Assembly (NCBI GenBank): GCA_934045075.1 | Contig: OW203722.1 | Location: forward strand, 11,311,396 to 11,375,395 | Length of the DNA: 64,000 nt | Direction: 5' to 3' | DNA from: Yponomeuta sedellus | Taxonomy: Eukaryota; Arthropoda; Insecta; Lepidoptera; Yponomeutidae | In this document: one piece after another, positions 20,424 through 30,400 of the stretch | Layout: each line of letters starts with the position of its first letter | How positions within the stretch are numbered: the first letter of the stretch is position 1 | Translations under genes and position numbers: made by a program | Notes under the pieces: model-generated | Database searches by the model: none | Seen by the model: only the letters and a program-made list of their open reading frames with translations | What the model was told of the DNA's origin: nothing

Positions 20424-21587
20424 TATAGTCTGTAAAATATAGCTTGAGCTCCGCGACAGCTGTCATCGAAATTGAGTCCATGAAGTTTTGAATTATTTCA
20501 TAGAATATTTGTACTGCGAAAACTCCGTACTTACTGCACAGTTAGTGATGTCTAACCATTGTAGTATGCAAGTTTCAAACTTTCGATGATTTGGTGATGG
20601 ATGATCCAAACTGCAGGTTTACTATTGGAATTGAACTTTATTTGTTTGAAAACTATTATCAAATTTCATTACAATTAAAATAATGAATATTGTTTTAATT
20701 AATACCTATCTAACAAAATACTGGTGTTTGCTCCGAACCTCCATGCTTCTGGGTTCTGTTCAGCCGCGTGCTCTATGGACAAGTTTTGTTTTTATTGAGT
20801 GACGGTCTTGTTTACCCTGACTACGAAATGTTTGTTGGTATTCGATGAATTTTTCAAATTAATTTCTAATAAAGTATTTCATGCTTTAAAGATGTAGTTG
20901 CTATGGTGAAGTTGATTAGTTGAGTTAAAGTTGTTCCGTTTAGTTTGCATGATGCCAAAAATATCAAAGAAAACAGTTTGAACAGTGAATGCCGTGAGTT
21001 TGTAATTCGTTTGCGCGAATATTTCAGGCGCGAAAACCAAAACCGTGGTCCGCTTCTGCCATTAGAGCGAGTGTATGACAGAGTTGCGGATGCTCTTGGT
21101 ATTGGACGATCTACTGTGGTCCGTATTAGCAAAGAAAAGTACGGAGAGAAAGAGAATAAAAACTTCTTCCGTCACAGAGGTTGATAGTTTTGACGCCGCC
21201 GCAATCTACAACCACATATTACTCAAGAGGACAATTACCAGCATTAAGAAAAATGGGAGCGTCACTTAAAGAGGCAAATTACCATCATTGGCTAAAATTC
21301 TAAGAAATATTGGGTTTTCATATAATAAGAGCGTTAAAAGGAAAATTGTAATCAGATTGATTGATTGATTGATTGACTGATTTAGGGATATTACAATACA
21401 CCTCTACTTGAATAAAACTTTGTAAATTAATATTTCTCGTGTTTGATTTCATGTTTCCAAGTTCTCGAAAGTTCCACACATGTTATCACATACGCTATAA
21501 GTGACATTTGATGTCGTCATTGTCCTATTCCTAGCCCTGTCAGTGTGACAGCTGTCGTGGAGCTCAAGCTATATTTTACAGACTATA
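20424..21587. mobile_element. DNA transposon nested one level deeper, 1164 bp
   Basis: TATAGTCTGTAAAATATAGC at the left end continues for about 40 bp as the inverted repeat of 21547-21587, with one mismatch near GACAGCTGTC. The TATA at each edge suits a TA target. It contains the N-terminal remains of a transposase (20945-21370). Confidence 0.75.
20945..21370 (+). pseudogene. N-terminal fragment of a DDE transposase
   Basis: Encodes R-E-F-V-I-R-L-R-E-Y-F-R-R-E then G-P-L-L-P-L-E-R-V-Y-D-R-V then A-L-G-I-G-R-S-T-V-V-R-I, the helix-turn-helix region of a family of insect DDE proteins. After a frameshift near 21180 other frames give V-D-S-F-D-A-A-A-I and L-K-E-A-N-Y-H, the next conserved blocks. 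The catalytic part is absent, so the element is non-autonomous. A (GATT)n microsatellite follows at 21358-21380. Confidence 0.6.
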
Positions 21588-21910
21588 GAAGTAGCGATTA
21601 GCACAGAATAAAAAGAAAAAAGCGAGTAGTGTTTGTTTAAAGAATTTATGAAAGTCGAAGAAATTTTAATACTTTAATTAATGGTACCTACCTAGTTTAT
21701 TAAATCCGTAAGTTTTCCTACCCGTACCTTATTTTTTTCAAAAATACCATAATTTTGAGCGTCTGGTGCCATAATTAAAAAGTTGGCATCTAACATCCCT
21801 GAATTCTCTTGACGTCTGTCTATTTAGGTTTACTAAATTACTAATATCTGTACATAGTCGGTGTGGTTTAATTTGAACATTAATCGCTGTTTTGAAACAA
21901 GATGTAACAA

Positions 21911-22580
21911 GGAACTTCACCATAGTGGAGAGAATCCTCCTTGTGGAACATAAAAAGTCAACTTCACTGCAGTGGAGGGTACTCCTCGTAAAAGACAAAA
22001 CTCCACTTCATCGCGGTGGAGTGGAACCTGCTCATGGAACATAAAACTTCAACTTCACCGCAGTGCAAAGGAACCTGCTCGTTGGACATAAAACTTCAAC
22101 TTCACCGCAGCGGAGAGGAACCTGCTTGTTGAACATAAAACTTCAACTTCACCGCAGTAGAGAGGAACCTGCTCATTGAACATAAAACTTCAACTTCACT
22201 GCAGTGAAGAAGAACCTGCTCGTTGGACATAAAACTTCAACTTCACCGCAGCGGAGGGGAACCTGCTTGTTGAACAAAAAACTTCAACTTCACCGCAGTA
22301 TTGAGGAACCTGCTCATTGAACATAAAATCAACTTCACTGCAGTGAAGAGGAAGCTGCTCGTTGAACATAAAACTTGAACTTCACCGCAGTGGAGAGGAA
22401 CCTGCTTGTTGAACATAAAACTTCAACCTCACCGCAGTGGAGAGGAACCTGCTCGGTAAACATAAAACTTCAACCTCATCGCAGTGGAGAGGAACCTGCT
22501 CGTTGAACACAAAACTTCAACTTCACCACAGTGGAGAGGATCCTCTTCGAGGAAGATAAAAAGTCAACTTCAACACAGCG
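21911..22580 (-). repeat. 47-bp minisatellite array in transposon B, about 14 units, inverted
   Basis: Reverse complement of the array in copy A, with the same unit (AACTTCAACTTCACCGCAG core) but more point differences and at least one short unit near 22325. The two arrays face each other across 3.5 kb. Confidence 0.9.
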
Positions 22581-22682
22581 GATTTATAGAATATGTGTCA
22601 ATTATGTTACAAATTTATGAGCAATAAAAAAGCTGAGATTGTTTTACTGATTATTTTATTTATTCCTCTTTGTGAATGTCTT

Positions 22683-22750
22683 GTTGGCCTTGCCGCTAAG
22701 GCGCTTGGTTACCAAGACCGAGCTTGTGAGTTCGATTCCCACTCTGGGCC
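22683..22750 (+). repeat. tRNA-like sequence inside transposon B
   Basis: Inverted counterpart of 17381-17447, with box B GAGTTCGATTCCCAC. Here the T stem has a mismatch (GTGAG against CCCAC), so this copy is more decayed. Confidence 0.7.
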
Positions 22751-22850
22751 TATATATTTGTACAAGTGACCACAGTCTCGGTGTACTTTCATGTTTGTGA
22801 CGTTCTTGCCTGGTTATCAAAGTACAGGATATCCTAGTTTGGGACCAGGT

Positions 22851-23126
22851 GAAGTGATTGTGTTCGTCATCAACCCTTGTATGTCCCCACTGCTGGGGCA
22901 CGGGTCTCTTCCTGCATCGCAAGAAGGTTAAGCCATACTCTACCACGGGGGCCAAGTCCGGGTTGGTGGAGGATTGTAAGACAGTAGCGGGTCTTACAGT
23001 CAGAAGTTATCAAGCCGCCCATAAGGCCTTTGACATGGCTTAACGACTGCCATTATATGACAGCCGGCACCAACGGCTTAACGTACCTTGCGAAGCACGG
23101 AAGGGCTCGCGAAGTGATTGTGTTGC
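22851..23126 (+). repeat. retroposed repeat (copy 2) with 14-bp target duplication
   Basis: The 248-bp insert (22865-23112) is flanked by GAAGTGATTGTGTT at 22851-22864 and 23113-23126. Copy A of the transposon lacks the insert, which confirms an insertion. A duplication of this length suits LINE-driven target-primed insertion. Confidence 0.85.
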
Positions 23127-23562
23127 GTGAAATTTATTCAATGAAACCACCCCAATATTAATGCAATTGTTTTTGCACATAATGATACTTATTAGAATCC
23201 ATGCAGTAGGGGTCTTCAGCGTCCCTTAAATGCCTAAGGGGCTGCTGCTATCATTAACTATTTCGTCATAGTAATCAAGGTTTTCGAATATATGAATTTT
23301 GCAATAAACATTCCAAATTGACAACTTTAATAACTGGCCGATCGACTCTCAAGCGTGGTTCCGACCACACTTGAGTAAATACAGATTCGATCTTTACTTA
23401 GGTAGAGATTGCTACCCAAGTATCGTTCTCGAATTAGCTATTACTCAGTTGAGTCGCGCTCGATGAATCTTGACTCAAGTAACGTTCTAAAATTAAATCC
23501 ATACTCAAAACTAGTCTTAAGTAGAGATCGGCGCTTGAGTACGCTTCTGTAATACTGGCCTG

Positions 23563-24136
23563 AGTGCTTAGTGCGAGTTTGACAGATCCAATCGAATAAC
23601 TTTACTACCGCGTTAATCGAACATTGAGTAGTGAGTATGAGTAAGTTAACCGTTCGAACTGGCAAAACGTTGTCACAGTACAACTCGCACTCGTGTTTAT
23701 TCGTGTTTTGGCTGGTAAACCACAGAACAGTGGTAAACGTGTTCACTTCTCAACGTAAACCATTACAACTCGCACTCGGCAATTTTAATTTCCATACTTG
23801 TCGCTAGGTGGCGCTTCCTCGATGCCATAGAAATATGAGTTTACGTTAACGCGATCGAGTAGTTAAAAAAACTCGCACTAAGCACTCTGAGTACTTACAC
23901 GTACACTCACACGTACGTACACTCTGACTTGCGATTGCTGAGTGCGAGTTGTAATGGTTTACGTTGAGAAGTAAACACGTTTACCAGCCAAAACACAAAT
24001 AAACGCGAGTGCGAGTTGTACTGTGACAGCGTTTTGCCAGTTCGAACGGTTAACTTACTCATACTCACTACTCAATGCTCGATTAACGCGGTAGTAAAGT
24101 TATTCGATTGGATCTGTCAAACTCGCACTAAGCACT
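23563..24136. mobile_element. palindromic MITE C, 574 bp with about 200-bp arms
   Basis: The left arm starts AGTGCTTAGTGCGAGTTTGA and the right arm is its reverse complement ending CTCGCACTAAGCACT; homology extends about 200 bp inward. A further inverted copy of the terminal motif occurs inside at about 23870-23890. Before transposon B landed, the left flank was GATCTG against CAG on the right, so a 3-bp CTG/CAG target duplication with one change is possible. The CGCACTAAG ends recall CMC-type elements, but there is no coding sequence. Confidence 0.75.
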
Positions 24137-24345
24137 CAGAACCTCGTTAAAGAGATAGTGCATAGTGAGAAAGCTGTAATGTGTGTATGTAACTTTAGCG
24201 TTCTAGAATTTTTGACAGGAATCGATACTCTGAAAAGGAAGTAGGATTAGTCTTTTCAGGGAGAGGAGTAATTTGGTCCTCTTTCCAAGACGTCGGAAAA
24301 ATCGCAGCAGCAGCAAGAGAAATTTTGGAAAATGATACAGTTTAA
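24137..24345 (+). pseudogene. continuation of the interrupted host exon
   Basis: Directly after MITE C the plus strand stays open to TAG at 24242 (N-L-V-K-E-I-V-H-S-E-K-A). A second frame then runs E-V-G-L-V-F-S-G-R-G-V-I-W-S-S-F then Q-D-V-G-K-I-A-A-A-A-R-E-I-L to TAA at 24343. The two frames look like one C-terminus broken by a single-base shift. The protein was not recognised. Confidence 0.4.
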
Positions 24346-24422
24346 GCAGGTAACTACAATAATAAGTACCAATTTAATGTATTAATTTTTATAAACTACA
24401 AAATAAAGTAGTAACTAGATAA

Positions 24423-27400
24423 TTAATAAGAGTTATTAATCTTCCTCTTCCTCATTCCTTCAATCCATTTGTCAAGTTGCTGCTGTGGTGTCAAAGGGTC
24501 ATGTTTGTAGTAGTCGGCTGGGGGCTTCCCCTCTTCAAGACGCACAAAGTAGTGGCTATATTTATAACGCACTTCCCCCATCCTACCTCGTGCATGCCTC
24601 CTTATGCCTTTGATAACATTGCCTTTTCCAGAGAAAGATTCAGCTGAAAATAACATAGGTATCAGAGTTGGCATATTTAAAACAAGTACATAGTTTAAAC
24701 AGAACATAAATAAAACATGTTTCTACTTGTTCTATTATCGAAACAAAGGTTCAAACACAAATTTAAGCAACAAAAAAATGCCTCTGGCCACGTGGTCCGG
24801 CTGCCTTTGTCCTACCAATCGGATGACATGAACTTTTTTCAGTTGGACCGATTAATCGGACTACAAGGAATTGTAATTTTGATTCGTCCTACCGATTGGA
24901 CGACATGAATTTTTTTCGCCTGTTGGGTTGATTTAATCGGACTACTAGGAATTGTAATTCCGCTTTGTCCCACCGATCGGACAACATGAACTTTTTTCCA
25001 GTACCTAATCTAGCCAAGTAGTTCTGTAGTTCATTTTCCTACCGATATTTCAGTACAATTAAACCGGCCCATGAGGCTGGTCTTGTACAAAGAAAAGTAG
25101 GTTTAACCAAACTTAAACTTTAATAACATTTTACCACTTGAACTTAATAAGGGTCCCAACTCCTCAAAATAATTGAAAAAGTCCGAATCTTTTTTCAACA
25201 AAACTTAAGAAGATTGACCAAATTTGGCTTCCTTTTCCAGACTTATTTGTTTTGGAGTTCCACCCTTACAAACAATTTGTAGTTCAGATGAGCTATTATG
25301 CAGTATGCAAGTCGCATTGCTCATGTCTTGAATGCGTGGTCCGATTGGTGGGACCACGTGGTCTTAGAAAATGATAGTTTATATAGTCCGATTAGTTAAT
25401 AGAACTAACCGGAAATCAAAAGTTCACGCCGTCTGATAGGTGGGACCAAGTGGTCTAAAGAAAACTATAGTTTCAATAGTCCGATTAGTTAATCGGACCA
25501 ACTGGAAAGAAAAGTTCATATCTGTTAAAGTAAGCGGGATTACGGAAAAATATAGAATTTGGCTTTTAATATCGATTAGTTTATTTCGTTGTTTTTCCAA
25601 GAAGTGACAGCTGACATTTAATCAATAAAAAGGTTTTCCTAACATCCACCTCTGTTTGTGATGCCTGCCATCTTCTTGAGCATATCTATTCTGGGCCCAT
25701 AAAGTGGTTTGGTCAGCATGTCTGCAATCTGCCTACTTCCTGGGACAGATGCTAATGCTTCCATTTTGTAAGCATTCTCTTACAAAAAATTCTCTTAGCC
25801 TTATGTGTTTTGTCCTCTGGTGGAACTCTGGCGGATTCTTTGCTAACTTAATTGCAGATTCATTATCCACACACAGGCATGCTGGACATTCTTCTCCTGT
25901 AATGTCTTTGATTATTCTCCTTATCCAAATAATCTCCCGAGCAGTCTCACTGGCAGCTACAATTTCGGCTTCCGTTGAAGATATGGCTACAGTAGACTGT
26001 CGCTTGCTCTGCCAAGCAATAGCTCCTCCAGCGTACATTATAATGGTACCCGTTGTTGATCTACCGGTGTATAAGTCACCGCCATGATCTGCGTCACTAT
26101 AGCACTCTAAATTGCATTGACCAGGGCTATAGATGATTCCTTCATCCAATGTTCCTTTCAGGTATCTCATTATTCTCTTAACGCCAAGGATGTTCTGCTT
26201 CGTTGGATTTTCTAAGTTGCGAGTTGCAACACTGACTGCAAAGGCTATGTCTGGCCTAGTGCCTGTCATCAAGTATGCTAACGCACCAACTGCTTGACGG
26301 TATGGGAATGACGATGTAGGTTCTCCATCATCTACGACACCTTCAGAATTGGCGTATTTAATGTTGTGCATTTATCCATGCCGAACCTCTCCAATACACG
26401 GACTGCATACGCTTTCTGATGTAGCAATATTGAGCCATCGGGGAACCTCTTTATCTCCATCCCGAGGAAGTAACTAGCAGGTTTCACTGTTATCTTGAAA
26501 CGCGCTCTCATTTCTTCCAAGAAATTTATTGCTTCTTTCAAACTTGTCGAAGCAATCAGACCATCGTCTACGTATAATGCAAGAATAACCTTTTCTTTCC
26601 CTCGCTTCCTTAAAAACAGACAAGGATCAGATTCACTCTGCTTAAAACCGATGTGCGCTATGTAGTCTGATATACATCTATTCCAACAAAGTGGTGCTTG
26701 TTTTAGCCCATATAGGCTCTTCTTCAATCTGAAGACAAGCTTAGGATTTGTAGTGTGACCATCAGGTGGCTTCATATAAATTTCTTCATCTAATGTGCCA
26801 TACAAAAATGCTGTTGAGACATCGAATTGTGTTAGCTTCAGCTTATCTTTAGCAGCAACGCTCAATACTGCCTTTACAGTGCTGCTTCTAGCTACTGGAC
26901 TAAATGTCTCATGAAAGTCTATATCCTTTTTCTGCAAATATCCTTTAATGACCAACCGAGCCTTGTACTTATCGATTGTACCATCTGGATTTGTCTTTAT
27001 CTTGAAAATCCATTTGCAGGGGATAGCTTTCCGGCCTTTGGGCAATTCGACTAACTCCCAAGTCCTATTATCTTTCAGCGAACTTATCTCGCTATCAATA
27101 GCATTCTTCCATTTTTCACTACCTTTACAAGACATAGCCTCTTTAAAGTTTTTGGTTCGAACATGACTTTATTACCTTCTATCGCCATGATGTAGTCTTG
27201 GAATCTACTCGGAGGCTTGATGTTTGCTCTGTTTCGCAGAGTTCTTTCACCTTCTCTTTCTATGTCCTCTACAGACAAGGTAGGTGCATCAGGTTCTTCT
27301 CTTTCGATTTCCTCATCCTCTTCTTCTGAGTGGATTGACTCAAACATTGACTGATCTGGGTCCATTGTTTGTTCATCATTTAAACGATCATTATCTTCAT

Positions 27401-30400
27401 AGGCATCATAATGTGTCGTCGATTGTGAAGGTTGTTCTCTGATCTCCTCAGGTTCATGTCGTTCCCTAACTTCAAGACTTTCATCTTGTCTATGATCAGC
27501 TACATGCTCGTCCTCCATATCAACAACGATCTTCCGCTCATCGTGCATATCGATGTATCTCTGAAGATTCGGTATCTTGAAATGTACCTCTTTCTTCATC
27601 ACTGGTGTTGACTCTTCTGGTTTTGTCTCATTCTCCTTAGGTTTCCCCAATAACGCGATTTCTTCGAACGTTACGTCTCTTGACCTTATGAGTTTAAGAT
27701 TTTCTTTATTCCAGATTCTGTAGCCTTCGTCTCCATCATACATAACCAATGAGGATCCCTTTTTGAGCTTTCTTAGCTATTTTTTTGCGATTCACTTTGG
27801 GGATGTGCGCATAGCATGTGCAGCCTAAGATCCGAAGATGTTTAATCGCTGGCTTCTTTCCATACCACAATTCATATGGTGATTTGCCTTGTATGCTAGA
27901 CGGCCCTGTGCGATTTAATACGTAGACAGTAGCATTCACTATCTCTGCCCACAAACCACCCGGTATTTTTTCATGTGCATGTATGACGGCTCGCGCTGCT
28001 TCAACTACCGTGCGATTTTCCCTTTCTACGCATCCAGCTTTTTCGGGTGTGTGAGGCATCGTCAATCGTTGCGTTATGCCATGCTCTTGTAAGATCTTCC
28101 GAAATTCATCGCTGACAAACTCACCCCCGTTGTCGCTCAGTACTTCTTTGACAACATGTCCCGCAACCTTAGCTTCGGCAAGGAAATGCTTAAGCTTTGA
28201 AGCTGCTTCAGACTTTTGGCGTAGAAAGTAAACGTGTCGACAGCGTGTGTAGTCATCTTTGAAAAGGATGAAATATCGAAGCTTTGAGATGGAATACGGA
28301 AACGGTCCGCAAATATCAGTATGAATTAGTTCTCCTGGTTGAGTTGCTCTAACCCTTGCACCGAATTTCTGCTTATGAGCTTTTCCGTACACACAGCCTT
28401 CGCAAATATCTGATTCCGTATTATCCACTTTTAATCCCAACTCTTGTTCAACGACTTGTTTGACATGTCTTTTATTTTGATGAACTAACCTTTCATGGTA
28501 GACTTGTAGTGGATTAGTCATTAATTGATTGACTTCTAGATTTATTGGCGCTACACCTTTAAGCTCCAGCTTGAAAAGTCCGCCTCTAATCTCTCTCGTC
28601 CCAACAATTTTGATCTGCCCATCTACTTTCAATACACATCTGGTAGGCTCTGACTCGAACGTACTCTTGGATGAAATATCGTGCGCAGAGAGAACTGAGA
28701 ATAAGTTTTTCTTAATACTTGGAACGTACCAAACATCTTTCAACTGTATGTGTTCAACTCGTCCGTTGACGTTGGCTTCAGCGCGTATGTTGGCCATTCC
28801 AATGGCTTCGATGGTTTGACCATTAGCCGCAGTTACAGTATGTGAACCGTTAAAGTGCTTAAATCTTTCGAAGAATTCGCCTCTGTTCGTTACGTGGCTA
28901 GTCGCACCGTTGTCAACATACCAGTTAACTTTGTCCATTGGCAATCCGTCATCTATAGCTAACACTGTAAGATTAACATTGGTCTTCTGAACCTCACCTG
29001 TCTGCTTTGGTGGGCGTCCATCGTTTATCCATTTTCGGCATTTGCGTACTCTGTGTCCAACTTCACCACAGTAGTTGCATTTAAACACATCTAGTCTCTT
29101 TTTCTTTTCTGTCTTCACGACTAACACTTCGCTATGTTCATCTTCAGTTTTGCTAGTTAAGGCTTTCTCATAGCCGCTTAGTTGGGAGGTAAGATTCTCT
29201 ATTGTCCTATCCTTTTTTGTAATCAAGAGCCAACTTGGCTTGAAAGCAAAATAATCTTGCGGTAAAGTCCAAGTATCTTACAAATCAGCAGTATCTCGGG
29301 TAGATTTGTCTCGAGTTGGCCATTTAGGTCATGCCAAATGTTCTTTAGCGCAGATATATGCCTCCTTAGGTCATGATCAGGGTCCTTTTTATACTTGAAG
29401 AATTCGAGGCACAGTTCGTAACTTTTGTCTTCATTACTTCCACTATAGAGACGTCCTAGCTCATCCCAAACCTCTTTAGCACTTTTGTAACGCATAACTT
29501 GGTCGAGTGTTTCATCCGTCATGTTCATTGTCATCAATGTTAAGACAGCACTATCGATACTTTGGAAATCTCGTATTTCCTTATCATACTTTCTTTGCCT
29601 TGGTGACAACGTCAGCCGTTCCAGTTTGCTCAGCGGGCTTTACTGCCTTCCATTCGATTAGCTCTATCGCACCGGGAATTGCCCTACATACTGTTTCTAC
29701 TCTGTATTTCCAATGCTTAAATAGTTCTTTCCATTAAGATGTTCTATTTGTACCTTGGATGCTTCCGTGATTACTCTCTCCATCATGATCAGGGTCCGTA
29801 CAAGAACTTTTACTAAGAACTCAGCTTGTTAAAGTAAGCGGGATTACGGAAAAATATAGAATTTGGCTGATTAATATCGATTAGTTTATTTCGTCGTTTT
29901 TCCAAGAAGTGACAGATTTAATCAATAAAAAGGTTTTCCTAACAATATCGTCCGATTGGTAGGACAAAGGCAGGCAGACCACGGCCAGAGGGAACAAAAA
30001 CCGCGACATTACAATCACAACACATGTTTCAAAAAAACAACTTAAATGAACCACAGATATTTATGTAAATAAATAGATAAAAGTAGGCACTTAAAATTAT
30101 ATTTGAACCTAAAACTAAGCACTAAACAGCAAAACAATACTACGGAAAATTTTATATGTACATAAATTAATTATATGTTTCAAAAACCTATTTAGAGGCT
30201 AAAAATTCCACCCATGCCGGGACTATATGTTCCAAAATTATTTTATTTTTAAGGCCATGAATGAATAAAATCTGAAAAAAAATATTTCTATACCTATAGA
30301 TACCAAGGTATTAGAAGGAATTTAAAAAAGGATGAAAATAATACTTATAAGCAGGAATAAATAAATACACCTACAGTTCATTGCAATAGCGAAGGATCGA

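Larger units (their letters stand above)
20101..21800. mobile_element. DNA element nested in transposon B (AGGGATGTTA ends)
   Basis: Terminal AGGGATGTTA (20101-20110) and TAACATCCCT (21791-21800) are inverted, and both subterminal regions repeat ACCATAATT, including a perfect 24-bp palindrome at 20121-20144. Comparison with copy A shows that about 17 bp of transposon sequence were lost at the insertion point. A hAT-like type is possible from the ends, but no target duplication was seen. Confidence 0.6.
19651..23560 (-). mobile_element. non-autonomous DNA transposon, copy B, inverted and invaded
   Basis: It begins GGCCTGTATTACAGAACG and ends ...CGCTTCTGTAATACTGGCC, flanked by TGA on both sides (19648-19650 and 23561-23563). 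The order of parts is the reverse complement of copy A across the whole length, with minisatellite and tRNA-like sequence. Extra DNA relative to A: a 1.7-kb DNA element at 20101-21800 and a retroposed repeat at 22865-23112. No transposase of its own. Its right target site lies inside the left end of MITE C. Confidence 0.8.
25523..29944 (-). mobile_element. Ty1/copia LTR retrotransposon, decayed
   Basis: Short LTRs of 122 and 118 bp (25523-25644 and 29827-29944) begin TGTTA and end TAACA. They are flanked by the 5-bp duplication ATATC (25518-25522 and 29945-29949). A purine-rich AGAGGTGGA lies next to the 3' LTR. The LTRs differ at several positions, including a small deletion, which points to some age. 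The coding region has gag, protease, integrase, RT and RNase H in copia order on the minus strand. Confidence 0.92.
24781..29991. mobile_element. palindromic MITE split by a copia element
   Basis: CCTCTGGCC... at 24781 and ...GGCCAGAGG at 29991 are inverted, with homology running inward through CTGCCTTTGTCCTACCAATC. Without the copia insertion it is about 780 bp and made largely of repeated GTCCGATTGGTGGGAC-like blocks on both strands. It lies in intron 2 of mRpL22. Confidence 0.7.

Noticed and set aside
23441..23746. 101-residue minus-strand ORF across the B/C junction
   Set aside because: Runs across the ends of two different transposons, so it is a chance frame.
24717..24908. 63-residue ORF at the left end of the MITE
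   Set aside because: Lies in palindromic MITE sequence within an intron, no family features.
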